The notes beneath the pieces are model-generated. The model was not told the origin of the DNA, did not search any database, and was given only the letters and a program-made list of their open reading frames with translations. 38,608 bases of DNA, from assembly GCA_903881565.1 (NCBI GenBank), contig CAIRTR010000101.1:1-38608 (forward strand), read 5' to 3'. Both the position numbers and the translations under genes were made by a program. The stretch comes from Oligoflexia bacterium. Lineage in GTDB: Bacteria > Bdellovibrionota > UBA1018. This document shows, in pieces, positions 25,779-33,331 of this stretch. Position 1 is the stretch's first letter. Each line of letters opens with the position of its first letter.

Positions 25779-27380
25779 ATGTCAACCCATGGACAGGCCG
25801 ATCGCGCCGTACTCATTGTTCTGGATGGATTTGGAATTGGAAAGGGCTCGCCCTTCAATGCCATCGAAAACGCCAAAATGCCCTTTTACAAGGACCTTAC
25901 CGCTCACTATCCTCACTCCGAGGTTCTCACTCACGGACTCTCCGTAGGACTTCCTGAAGGGATCATGGGGAATTCTGAAGTCGGTCACATGACCATGGGC
26001 GCAGGCCGCATCGTCTATCAGGATCTCACGAGAATCTCGAAGACGATTCGCGAGGGCAGCTTTTTCAAGAACGAAGTGCTTCGCAAAACCTTAGAAACAG
26101 GGTCTAAAACCACAGGCAAGGTTCATTTGATGGGCCTCGTGTCTGATGGCGGGGTGCACTCACACATGGATCATCTTTTTGCGTGTCTGGATTTGTGCGT
26201 ACAGCTTGAAGTGCCTCGCGTTTGTGTTCACGCATTCTTAGATGGCCGCGATACGCCGCCAAATTCGTCGCTCAAATATTTGGATCAACTCTTAAAGCAC
26301 CCCGCGTTTTCGGCAGATCCTGGCGGCAAAAATGGCAAGACTCGCGCCACGATTGCCACCGTCATCGGCAGATACTGGGCCATGGATCGGGATCAGCGAT
26401 GGGAGCGCGTTGAAAAGGCCTATATGGCGATGACCGGCCAGAGTGAGGCGGGCGCGTTCTCAGGAACGCACGCTGCGCTCGACGCCGTTCGCAAGTCCCA
26501 CGAAAATGGCAAAATGGACGAGTTCGTGGAGCCAGTCATTTTGGATTCAAGCGCCACGATGCAAGACGGAGACAGCGTTTTATTTTTCAACTACCGCTCC
26601 GATCGCGCACGCGAGATCACGCAAGCGATCTTTTTCGCCGATTTTGACAAGTTTGATCGCAAGCGCGGGTTTCGCCCTTCGGCTTTTGCCGGAATGACGG
26701 TTTATGATCCCGCCAACACGCAAGTTCCGGCGGCCTATGCCCCTCAAAATCTGAATCACCTTTTCGGGTCGTGGCTTGAGGAAAAAGGCCTCACCCAGTT
26801 CCGCATCGCCGAAACCGAGAAGTTTGCCCACGTGACGTTCTTTTTCAATGGCGGGCGCGAGAAGCCCTTTGTGGGTGAGGAACGTCTATTGATTCCTTCA
26901 CCCAAAGAAGTCGCGACTTATGATCTCAAACCTGAAATGAGCGCGCTCCAAGTCGCCGCAGAAGCCGTCAAACGGATTGAATCGAAGAACTTTCACTTCG
27001 TGCTCATCAACTTTGCCAATGCCGACATGGTTGGCCATACCGGAAACTATCAAGCTGCCATCACGGCAATGGAAACTTTGGATCGATGCCTCAGCCAAGT
27101 CATTGGGGCGGCCGAAAAGAACGGCTATCATGTGCTCGTAACGGCCGATCATGGAAACGCCGAAGAAATGCAAGCCCACGACGGCCAACTGCACACCCAA
27201 CACACCTTGAACCCGGTTCCGGCCCTTTGGATTGCGCCCAATTCAGCGATCGCCCCGAAACTTGATCGCAGACGGCTGCTGGATGGGGGGCTGCAAGATA
27301 TTATTCCCACACTTTGTGAGTTGATGAAAATCCCAATGCCTGATGAAATGGAAGGGCATAGTCTGATTCCGAAAAAGTAG
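25779..27380 (+). CDS. gpmI: 2,3-bisphosphoglycerate-independent phosphoglycerate mutase
   Basis: The 533-residue metalloenzyme interconverts 3- and 2-phosphoglycerate. It has the alkaline-phosphatase-fold landmarks: LIVLDGFG (metal Asp16), GIMGNSEVGH with the phosphorylated Ser66, FLDGRDTPP, KFAHVTFFFNGG, NFANADMVGHTG and TADHGNAEEM. The length fits the family. The ATG abuts the rlmH stop (TAG then ATG) and has GAAGGAG upstream. The gene is followed by pfkA after 25 nt, so glycolytic genes are attached to the ribosome/NAD cluster. Confidence 0.97.
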   Translation: MSTHGQADRAVLIVLDGFGIGKGSPFNAIENAKMPFYKDLTAHYPHSEVLTHGLSVGLPEGIMGNSEVGHMTMGAGRIVYQDLTRISKTIREGSFFKNEVLRKTLETGSKTTGKVHLMGLVSDGGVHSHMDHLFACLDLCVQLEVPRVCVHAFLDGRDTPPNSSLKYLDQLLKHPAFSADPGGKNGKTRATIATVIGRYWAMDRDQRWERVEKAYMAMTGQSEAGAFSGTHAALDAVRKSHENGKMDEFVEPVILDSSATMQDGDSVLFFNYRSDRAREITQAIFFADFDKFDRKRGFRPSAFAGMTVYDPANTQVPAAYAPQNLNHLFGSWLEEKGLTQFRIAETEKFAHVTFFFNGGREKPFVGEERLLIPSPKEVATYDLKPEMSALQVAAEAVKRIESKNFHFVLINFANADMVGHTGNYQAAITAMETLDRCLSQVIGAAEKNGYHVLVTADHGNAEEMQAHDGQLHTQHTLNPVPALWIAPNSAIAPKLDRRRLLDGGLQDIIPTLCELMKIPMPDEMEGHSLIPKK

Positions 27381-27405
27381 TCTCACCCAAAGGAGCACCC
27401 CAACG

Positions 27406-28407
27406 ATGTTTAACGTCCCATCCGTTCCCCACCAAGAAAAGAACAAATCCATCGCAGTGCTCACCAGTGGCGGCGACGCCCCCGGAATGAACGCCGCCAT
27501 TCGCTCCGTCGTCCGCTACGGACTCGCTCATGGGTGCAATATGTTTGGCGTCAGTAAAGGATATAGCGGACTTTTGGAAGGCGAGATCCAACCCCTCTCA
27601 GCAAGCTCAGTAGCGAACATCATTCAACGCGGCGGAACGATTCTCAAGACCGACCGCTGCGAAGCCTTTTTCAAGAAGAGCGTGCGCCGAGAGGCCGTAA
27701 ATATTTTGAAGCGCAAGGAGATTGACGGGCTTGTCGTGATCGGGGGCGACGGGTCATTTACGGGTGCCCATTTAATGGAGAACGAGAATAAGTTTCCGAC
27801 CATCGGAATTCCAGGCACGATTGACAACGACATTTTTGGTACCGAAGACACGATCGGCTTTGATACCGCGGTCAACACGGCGCTCGGCGCCATTGACCGG
27901 ATTCGAGATACGGCCAGTTCTCACGACCGCATTTTTCTGATCGAAGTCATGGGTCGAAACTCAGGTTTTATTGCGCTGAACGTAGGCGTGGGCGGCGGGG
28001 CTGAAACCGTCATTGTGCCTGAGGAAAAACAATCCATAGAGTCCATTTGTCGGACGATTGATCGCGGAGTCAAACGTGGCAAGACCAGCAGCATTATCGT
28101 CGTCGCCGAAGGCCCGACCGAAGGACTCTCTCATCGAATCATGAAGGACCTCGAAAAAAAGGGTCACAATTCAAAGGTTTGCATCTTGGGACACACCCAG
28201 CGCGGAGGATCACCTACGGCCCACGATCGCTTGCTCGCCTCAGTTTTAGGCGCCTCGGCGGTGGCACACCTTTTGGGAGGACATTCCAACGCTATGGTCG
28301 GAGTCAAAGCCGATGAAGTCGTGTTGGTTCCCTTCAAAAAAATCATCGGAAAAAAGAAGGCGCTGCCTTCTTCGTTGATTGAGTTTGCAGGAATTCTCGC
28401 GACTTGA
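27406..28407 (+). CDS. pfkA: ATP-dependent 6-phosphofructokinase
   Basis: The 333-residue kinase phosphorylates fructose-6-phosphate, the committing step of glycolysis. Landmarks are LTSGGDAPGMNA at 19-30, GGDGS at 113-117 (the second glycine points to ATP and not pyrophosphate as donor), PGTIDND at 136-142 with catalytic Asp140, MGRNSGF, and GHTQRGGSPTAHDR. The N-terminus has about 13 residues beyond the usual start; AAAGGAG fits this ATG. Its last 30 residues are rich in lysine (KKIIGKKKAL). Together with gpmI and pgi this suggests active glucose or glycogen metabolism. Confidence 0.97.
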   Translation: MFNVPSVPHQEKNKSIAVLTSGGDAPGMNAAIRSVVRYGLAHGCNMFGVSKGYSGLLEGEIQPLSASSVANIIQRGGTILKTDRCEAFFKKSVRREAVNILKRKEIDGLVVIGGDGSFTGAHLMENENKFPTIGIPGTIDNDIFGTEDTIGFDTAVNTALGAIDRIRDTASSHDRIFLIEVMGRNSGFIALNVGVGGGAETVIVPEEKQSIESICRTIDRGVKRGKTSSIIVVAEGPTEGLSHRIMKDLEKKGHNSKVCILGHTQRGGSPTAHDRLLASVLGASAVAHLLGGHSNAMVGVKADEVVLVPFKKIIGKKKALPSSLIEFAGILAT

Positions 28408-28451
28408 TCTGGGTGACTCCGGGGACCCACGCGCCGGAGGTTTTAATACTT

Positions 28452-29177
28452 ATGATTTGTGAAATTCTGTTTCGATGTCCTCATTGTGGGGAGGGAGCTG
28501 CTTTGAACTCGCTTCCTTTTTGCAAGCGATGCGTGGGGAATCTTCTGGTGGCGCCACCGCTGTGTCCGAAGTGTTTTTCGCCAAACTGTCTCGGCGTCGA
28601 CGCCAAGTGTGAGCGACCTTGGGCTGCGGATGGATTGAGCCCCATCACGAGCTTGAGCGCGGCTTATCTTCTGCAAGGAAAGACTTTTTCGGTGCTGAAG
28701 TCTTGGAAGAAGAATCGAGCTTGGCTTTCGGATCGGAGGATCTTTCGATTTTCGGAGCATGTTTGGCGTGCGTTGACAGAGTTTCAACCGGAATATGTTT
28801 CGTGCGTACCGCAGCGATTTAGTCGCGCTTGGCAGATGGGCGGAGGACCCACGGAGGCGTTGTCGCGGTTTTTGGCGAGGAGACTTGGGATTCCTTTTGT
28901 TCAGTTACTTTCCCCCGGAGTACGGACCTCGTTTCGGCAAGGGGAACTTCAGGGGACCGCGCGCATTCAGAATCCGATTACGTTTGAGGGGCAGCTTACA
29001 ATCCCGCCGCATGCGCGGCTACTTTGGGTGGATGATTTTATTACCACGGGTCACACTTTGCGCCGAAGCGCGCAGTGTTTGCGAGAGATAGGGTTTCTGG
29101 GGCCGATTCACGGGATGGCGCTTGGGATGAGGATGCGGCACAGAGCTGAAGAAGCACCAAGCTCAAACAACCCATGA
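28452..29177 (+). CDS. comF: ComF family phosphoribosyltransferase-like protein
   Basis: The 241-residue protein has an N-terminal cysteine-rich region (Cys9, 12, 24, 27, 38, 41, 46, 53) consistent with a zinc ribbon, and a C-terminal phosphoribosyltransferase fold with the PRPP loop WVDDFITTGHT at about 192-202. ComF proteins take part in uptake of DNA during natural transformation, though many family members have only this name. I start at 28452, which has CGGAGG upstream; the frame is open to 28404 and overlaps the pfkA end. It is the last gene of the cluster; base composition is more GT-rich here than upstream. Confidence 0.88.
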   Translation: MICEILFRCPHCGEGAALNSLPFCKRCVGNLLVAPPLCPKCFSPNCLGVDAKCERPWAADGLSPITSLSAAYLLQGKTFSVLKSWKKNRAWLSDRRIFRFSEHVWRALTEFQPEYVSCVPQRFSRAWQMGGGPTEALSRFLARRLGIPFVQLLSPGVRTSFRQGELQGTARIQNPITFEGQLTIPPHARLLWVDDFITTGHTLRRSAQCLREIGFLGPIHGMALGMRMRHRAEEAPSSNNP

Positions 29178-29318
29178 AGGGATGCCCCGCCCATCAAGGG
29201 TCCGATTCCGGCCACTTTATCAAAAGTTTGCGGGCATTTAGGCTGGGCAGAGGGGATCCGGGAGGGTCTAAGATCCATTAGATTGATGAGCACTTTCGAC
29301 GAACGCGTAATTGCTCGC

Positions 29319-29858
29319 TCATGTTATTCTCCCCAGAAATTTCTCAAAAGCTTCTTTCGAACCCTCGGCAATGCTCCATTTGCGAATTCGCTCCAAATCG
29401 AAAGGTTGGGTCTTTGCGATGAGAACGGCCTGATCCAAACATTCACGAGCATTAAAATGATAATAGGAGGCCAGCCGGTCACGAATGCAGTCAGTCGGTG
29501 TGAGAATTTTGATCACTTGACCTTCGACCACAACCTCGGCAGGCTCGATTTTGTAGTCGTCGCCTATGGAGACAGGTCCCGGAGGGAATTCTATTATCAG
29601 ATGGGGGCAATCGGGATGTTCAAAATGGCGACTCCTGATTTTCTCAAAGCCCAAGGTTTGTAGGATGCTCTGAATTTTCATATGGGTCCCGGCACCTACA
29701 ATGATGTCGAGGTCCCCCGAACGGTAGGCACCACTTGAATAAACCGCGACGACGGCGCCGCCCACTAAGACGGACTCGATGCCTTCCTTAGATAAGTGGT
29801 ACCCGACATATTTCCAAAGTTCCTCTTCTGTGCAAGTGCGGAGATCTGGTTTTTTCAT
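29319..29858 (-). CDS. Nucleotidyltransferase-fold protein, partner of a winged-helix protein
   Basis: The 179-residue protein has a minimal nucleotidyltransferase signature: VGGAVVAVYSSGAYRSGDLDII, with Gly33-Gly34 and the metal-binding pair Asp49 and Asp51, as in the AbiEii and MNT classes that often act as toxins or antitoxins. The C-terminal LTPTDCIRDRLASYYHFNA is typical of the same families. Its ATG overlaps the upstream winged-helix gene as ATGA, so the two are produced together. A toxin-antitoxin or regulatory role is inferred from the gene arrangement; the enzyme's target is unknown. Confidence 0.75.
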   Translation of the reverse strand: MKKPDLRTCTEEELWKYVGYHLSKEGIESVLVGGAVVAVYSSGAYRSGDLDIIVGAGTHMKIQSILQTLGFEKIRSRHFEHPDCPHLIIEFPPGPVSIGDDYKIEPAEVVVEGQVIKILTPTDCIRDRLASYYHFNARECLDQAVLIAKTQPFDLERIRKWSIAEGSKEAFEKFLGRIT

Positions 29859-30190
29859 AAGACGGGTTTGCCCTTTCGCCTTGGTCGACGGCGTTTATGA
29901 AAGATCTTTTCACGCTCGGTTAGAGGGATGGACTCGTAGGTGATTTCAACGAGTTTCTTCAGTGGTGTGGTGTATGCAGATTTCGGATTGAAACCGTAGA
30001 GACGCGTTCTTCCGACTTCTCGTGAAACCAAAATGCCGGCATCCTCAAGACGATTCAATTGCCGGAGGAAAGGGCTAACGGCAGAACCGTAATCTCCTGC
30101 GATTCCACGAGCGTGGATCTCTCCGTAGTGAAGAAGGTGGAGAAGAATTCGCTCAGTTGTCCGATTTCCAAAAAGTATTTCTAGGGCCAT
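29855..30190 (-). CDS. Winged-helix DNA-binding protein
   Basis: The 111-residue protein has an ArsR/MarR-like winged helix: RTTERILLHLLHYGEIHARGIAGD, SAVSPFLRQLNRLEDAGILVSREVGRTRLYGFNP, with the RLEDAGIL turn, the wing VGRTRLY and a basic tail (KRRRPRRKGKP) at the end. It probably binds DNA and represses its own operon. It is the first of two overlapping genes and is followed by the nucleotidyltransferase. The ATG is preceded by three direct repeats of TGARCTCA-like octamers that are good candidate operators. Confidence 0.82.
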   Translation of the reverse strand: MALEILFGNRTTERILLHLLHYGEIHARGIAGDYGSAVSPFLRQLNRLEDAGILVSREVGRTRLYGFNPKSAYTTPLKKLVEITYESIPLTEREKIFHKRRRPRRKGKPVL

Positions 30191-30203
30191 ATTGAAAACA
30201 GTA

Positions 30204-30232
30204 TGAACTCATTTTGAGCTCATGTGAACCTA
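30204..30232 (-). promoter_or_regulatory. Helically phased direct repeats, candidate operator
   Basis: TGAACTCA (30204-30211), TGAGCTCA (30215-30222) and TGAACCTA (30225-30232) are related octamers whose starts are 11 and 10 bp apart, one helical turn. The central one is a perfect palindrome. They lie 14-42 bp upstream of the winged-helix start codon, where a bound repressor would block transcription. Confidence 0.55.
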
Positions 30233-30362
30233 TTTTTAGTTCGTTTATAAATACGAGGCAGCCTAGTGATCTTTAGCGCTACGTAAATGCGGCACCCATA
30301 GCGCAACGCATCAAAGACTCACTTGCGCACAGCCCTGTGTGACCAATCAGAATGGAGAAGCG

Positions 30363-30515
30363 ATGAATATTAGCGCAGCGCTTTGCGAGGGGCGCTATAA
30401 TTATACAGATTTTTCTGGAATATCTGTGCTGGAAAAAGTACCCGCCGAGTCCTGGTGTCATGATCGACAATATTATACAACTGGGATCTCGCTCAAGAAA
30501 AGTCCGCAGCTGTAA
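30363..30515 (+). CDS. Candidate small protein of 50 residues
   Basis: The frame begins MNISAALCEGRYNYTDFSG and ends in SLKKSPQL. It has GGAG at 30354-30357 upstream and no other feature to explain the region. The product has two cysteines and is rich in tyrosine and serine, with no signal peptide or membrane helix. I recognise no family. It lies between the winged-helix operon and the DUF1640-like gene. It could be chance, since conservation cannot be checked here. Confidence 0.3.
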   Translation: MNISAALCEGRYNYTDFSGISVLEKVPAESWCHDRQYYTTGISLKKSPQL

Positions 30516-30683
30516 GCTTAAACCCGTGAAATTAGCAGTGTCATTCTGCGTCCCCCAAATCACTTGTTAACCGCGCGGTCTCTTGGCGAAACCGTAATAT
30601 CGATCCGCTCGTCTTACGCAAAATCGGCGGGCATTATCCTCCCCCCTTGTCGGGCGCGTAGAACAAAAAGATTGGGGTCGGAA

Positions 30684-30718
30684 GTCCGAATCTTGCGCAT
30701 ATCGCCCGGTTTCCGGAC
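30684..30718 (+). promoter_or_regulatory. Leader hairpin, copy 1 (upstream of short DUF1640-like gene)
   Basis: GTCCG (30684-30688) can pair with CGGAC (30714-30718), extended by one A-T. The 41-nt block from 30681 matches the block at 32465 in 28 positions, and both blocks lie about 130 nt before the start codon of a DUF1640-like gene. The outer stem is kept in both copies, with a G-C pair here where the other has G-U. Confidence 0.4.
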
Positions 30719-30812
30719 TGCACGAAAAGCGCAACTCAGCGATTCCAAAAGAAAAGCTTCTGGCTTCGATCCTGCATCCCCGTCTCCTCCCAAAGACAAC
30801 AAAGGAGACCCT

Positions 30813-31193
30813 ATGTTCAATACGCTCAGATATGCTAAGATGTTAGAAGAAACCGGCTTCTCCAGGGAGCAGGCCGAAATGTCGATCAAGATTTTGGTAG
30901 AAATTATGGAAGACAAACTCGCTACGAAACAAGATTTACAGGATTTGAAAGTCGCTTCGAAACAGGATTTTCACGAATTTCAACTTGCTTCAAAGCAAGA
31001 TTTTCAGGATTTCAAAGTGGCTACTAATCAGGACATCCTTGCCTTAAGAGTCGAACTCCAGCATTCTATTACTCAACTCGAAGCCAAGCTTGAAAATTCA
31101 ATTTCAAACGTCGAATCCAAACTCACGATCCGCATGGGCACCATGCTTGCGGCGTCGATCGCGATCCTGACCGCGATTCAAAAGCTCGTCTAG
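30813..31193 (+). CDS. DUF1640-like coiled-coil membrane protein, short paralogue
   Basis: The 126-residue product starts MFNTLRYAKMLEETGFSREQAE and resembles the DUF1640/CCDC90 family: a helical head, a long coiled coil and a C-terminal membrane helix (MGTMLAASIAILTAIQKL). Residues 37-80 form four 11-residue units of the type ASKQDFxxFxx, a hendecad coiled coil. The start is fixed by AAAGGAG 8 nt upstream; the frame is open to 30564. The eukaryotic relatives sit in mitochondrial membranes; the bacterial function is unknown. The stop codon overlaps that of the convergent phospholipase gene (CTAG). Confidence 0.8.
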   Translation: MFNTLRYAKMLEETGFSREQAEMSIKILVEIMEDKLATKQDLQDLKVASKQDFHEFQLASKQDFQDFKVATNQDILALRVELQHSITQLEAKLENSISNVESKLTIRMGTMLAASIAILTAIQKLV

Positions 31194-32341
31194 ATCTCCA
31201 AAAACTCCTTCAACGATTCTCTCTGAGCCATCACGTCTTGATATCCCAACTCCAACAATAGCGACGTGTAGCTGCCATCAAACGCCAGATAACTCAGTAG
31301 GGTCCATCCCTTCTCATCAGCCGCACCAATACCACGCAGCAAATGCCTGAGAATCACCGGAAACTTCCCAAATTGCTCAGAAGCCATAGTGTTAAGGTTT
31401 TTGGAGGGTTGAATTGCAAGAACCGGAATATATCGAAGCTCATCCGGATTCTGAGCTCGCTGCTCAGGCGTCAATAGCGCAACCGTTCGATTCACGCGTT
31501 GCATTCGATTCAAATCAAGATCCACGGCGTCCATAAACACGGCATTGAGAAGCACCCCTGCGATATCCACCATCAAGACCTGGTTGGGATGATCCTCTGT
31601 AGGTGGCGGGCAATCGATTTCACTTCTTGGATGCTGAATCCCAATGACGACGATTCGATCCGCACCAAGGTGGATGGCCGGACTCAGCGGCGCATTCTGA
31701 CGAATGCATCCATCCCCAAAAAAACAACTTTCGACTTGAACTGGAGGGAAGAGGACCGGGATCGCGATTGAGGCCATGACATGCTCAAGCTTTAAGCGTT
31801 TTCGAACCGAAAAGCGCATTCCCCGAAACCACGGCATAATCGAAGGCTCTCCATCAAAAAAAGTAACCGCTCGCCCCGAACCATAATTTGTCGCCGTAAC
31901 CCCAACCCCATGCAAAAGGCCTGAGGCGATATGTCGCTCAATTGCCGCAAAATCGATTACTCCCAAGAGTTTCTCGAGTGGTGAGTTATCCAATAAATAG
32001 TTGGAACTACTGCTCCCGAAATATTCTCCGAAACTTAAATCCTTGATCCACCGGGAACCGATCTTCAGCAATGACAAAGGATCGGTCTTGAAAACATCTT
32101 CCAACTTAATGTTCTTCCATACATTCCAAAGTTTTTCTGTTGCAAGACGTACGTCATCCGAACCGGCACCGAGCGCAGCGCTATTCACTGCACCACCGGA
32201 AACGCCTGTGACAATTGAAAAGGGGGATTCTTTGGAGCCAACGATCTCAGCGATTCCTCGCAGCACTCCCGCTTGATAAGCGGCGTGCGCACCACCGCCA
32301 GTTAACACGAGACCTAGTTTAGGCTTTTGCAGGGCACCCAT
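31190..32341 (-). CDS. Patatin-like phospholipase
   Basis: The 383-residue protein has the patatin (RssA/ExoU-like) catalytic dyad: oxyanion-hole loop GGGAHAAYQAG at 15-25, nucleophile Ser48 in GVSGG, and Asp210 in FGDGCIRQNAP (often DGG). Such enzymes hydrolyse ester bonds of phospholipids or neutral lipids. No signal peptide is present, so it is cytoplasmic, or is delivered by other means. A segment between 65 and 130 with WKNIKLEDVFKTD is family-typical. AAGGAG lies upstream of the start. It lies between two DUF1640-like genes on the other strand, with a 253-nt gap upstream. Confidence 0.9.
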   Translation of the reverse strand: MGALQKPKLGLVLTGGGAHAAYQAGVLRGIAEIVGSKESPFSIVTGVSGGAVNSAALGAGSDDVRLATEKLWNVWKNIKLEDVFKTDPLSLLKIGSRWIKDLSFGEYFGSSSSNYLLDNSPLEKLLGVIDFAAIERHIASGLLHGVGVTATNYGSGRAVTFFDGEPSIMPWFRGMRFSVRKRLKLEHVMASIAIPVLFPPVQVESCFFGDGCIRQNAPLSPAIHLGADRIVVIGIQHPRSEIDCPPPTEDHPNQVLMVDIAGVLLNAVFMDAVDLDLNRMQRVNRTVALLTPEQRAQNPDELRYIPVLAIQPSKNLNTMASEQFGKFPVILRHLLRGIGAADEKGWTLLSYLAFDGSYTSLLLELGYQDVMAQRESLKEFLEI

Positions 32342-32467
32342 ACGAACGCTCCTTAACGACAGGTCCCGGTTCGAGCAGCTGGTAAACTTCGGATAGCGGA
32401 TAGGCTTTTTTCATGGCGCAATATCACAATAATGAACCTGCATTCGCCGTACCCCACATAGGCTGAA

Positions 32468-32502
32468 GTCCGAATTCTGGGCACAACGCCCGGCAATTGG
32501 AC
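32468..32502 (+). promoter_or_regulatory. Leader hairpin, copy 2 (upstream of long DUF1640-like gene)
   Basis: GTCCG (32468-32472) pairs with TGGAC (32498-32502) with one G-U pair, and an inner stem GGGC/GCCC (32479-32482 with 32488-32491) closes a 5-nt loop. It matches the block at 30681. There is no T tract after it, so it is not an ordinary terminator. Confidence 0.4.
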
Positions 32503-32594
32503 CCACCCATTGTCGCAAGCATTTGAATTCATAAGAAAAGTGTCTGGATCGACTCCTGCAGCGGCGCTATCCCCCATATACAAAAGGAGACTTC

Positions 32595-33293
32595 ATGTTT
32601 AATACCCTCAGATATGCTAAAATATTGGAAGAGACCGGCTTCTCCAGAGAGCAGGCTGAAACCTCTATCAAAATTTTGGTGGAAATTATGGAAGACAAAT
32701 TAGCTACGAAGCAAGATTTGCAGGATCTGAGGTTGGGCTCGAATCAGGATTTTCACGGATTGCAGCTTGCGTCGAGGCAGGATTTTCAGGAGTTTCAGCT
32801 TGCTTCGAAGCAAGATTTCCAAACTTTCAAAGAAGTCCTGAATCAAGATTTTCAGGACTTTACCGTCGCTTCGAGGCAGGAGTTCCAGACCTTTAAAGAA
32901 GAAACGAAGCAAGATTTCCAAGCTTTCACCGTCGCTTCGAAGCAAGATTTCCAGACCTTTAAAGAAGAAACGAAGCAAGATTTCCAAGCTTTCACCGTCG
33001 CTTCGAAGCAAGATTTCCAGACCTTTAAAGAAGAGTCGAGGCGAGATTTCCAGACTTTCACAGCTGCTGCGAAGCAGGACTTTCACGAGTTCACAGTAGC
33101 CGTGAGCCAGGACTTCCAGGCTCTTAAAGCGACCACTAGTCAGGACGTGCAGGAACTAAGGGCTGAAATACAGGGGTTCAGAGTCGAACTCCAACATTCG
33201 ATTGCCCAACTTGAATCGAAACTTACTATCCGCATGGGAACAATGCTTGCCGCTTCGATTGCAATTCTAACGGCAATTCAGAAGCTAACCTAA
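32595..33293 (+). CDS. DUF1640-like coiled-coil membrane protein, expanded paralogue
   Basis: The 232-residue protein shares its first 45 residues almost exactly with the short paralogue (MFNTLRYAKILEETGFSREQAE) and also its C-terminal membrane segment. In between, residues 37-190 form fourteen consecutive 11-residue units (for example ASKQDFQTFKE, ETKQDFQAFTV), against four in the short copy. Middle units are near-identical at DNA level as 66-bp repeats, so the growth is recent. The result should be a rod roughly three times longer, anchored at the C-terminus. AAAGGAG lies upstream of the ATG. The function is unknown. Confidence 0.82.
   Translation: MFNTLRYAKILEETGFSREQAETSIKILVEIMEDKLATKQDLQDLRLGSNQDFHGLQLASRQDFQEFQLASKQDFQTFKEVLNQDFQDFTVASRQEFQTFKEETKQDFQAFTVASKQDFQTFKEETKQDFQAFTVASKQDFQTFKEESRRDFQTFTAAAKQDFHEFTVAVSQDFQALKATTSQDVQELRAEIQGFRVELQHSIAQLESKLTIRMGTMLAASIAILTAIQKLT
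32865..33062 (+). repeat. Three in-frame tandem repeats of 66 bp
   Basis: Units at 32865-32930, 32931-32996 and 32997-33062, each coding for two 11-residue coiled-coil units. The first two differ at only a few positions; the third diverges in its second half. They lie inside a larger series of fourteen 33-bp units. The length is a multiple of three, so unit gain or loss keeps the frame. Confidence 0.9.
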
Positions 33294-33298
33294 CACTT

Positions 33299-33316
33299 AC
33301 CTGTCGCGCGACAGGT
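33299..33316. terminator. Perfect 18-bp palindrome between convergent genes
   Basis: ACCTGTCGC followed by GCGACAGGT forms a 7-bp stem with a 4-nt loop, 5 nt after the DUF1640-like stop and 15 nt before the flavoprotein stop. Location fits a bidirectional terminator, but there is no T tract. A dimeric protein binding site is the alternative. Confidence 0.4.
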
Positions 33317-33331
33317 GAAACACCCGAGACC

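Larger units (their letters stand above)
30191..30812. other. 622-nt interval between the winged-helix gene and the first DUF1640-like gene
   Basis: This stretch holds the operator repeats at 30204-30232, a candidate 50-residue reading frame at 30363-30515, a 10-bp palindrome ACCGCGCGGT at 30570-30579 and the shared leader of the DUF1640-like gene with a hairpin at 30684-30718. No RNA gene was recognised. An apparent frame on the minus strand (30279-30563) has no ribosome binding site and is not supported. Confidence 0.6.

Noticed and set aside
29283-29663. 126-residue plus-strand frame.
   Set aside because: It is antisense to the nucleotidyltransferase gene, which has recognisable motifs and a coupled partner.
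30681-30721. tRNA-like element (the block contains a TCCGAAT loop like the T arm of a tRNA).
   Set aside because: No acceptor stem, D arm or anticodon arm can be drawn around it and the loop lacks TTC; a leader hairpin is a better reading.
32865-33062. CRISPR-like array.
   Set aside because: The 66-bp units are in-frame coding repeats with no spacers between them and no cas genes nearby.
32700-33086. 128-residue frame on the minus strand in the repeat region.
   Set aside because: It is the antisense of the repeated codons of the DUF1640-like gene, so its openness follows from the repeat.
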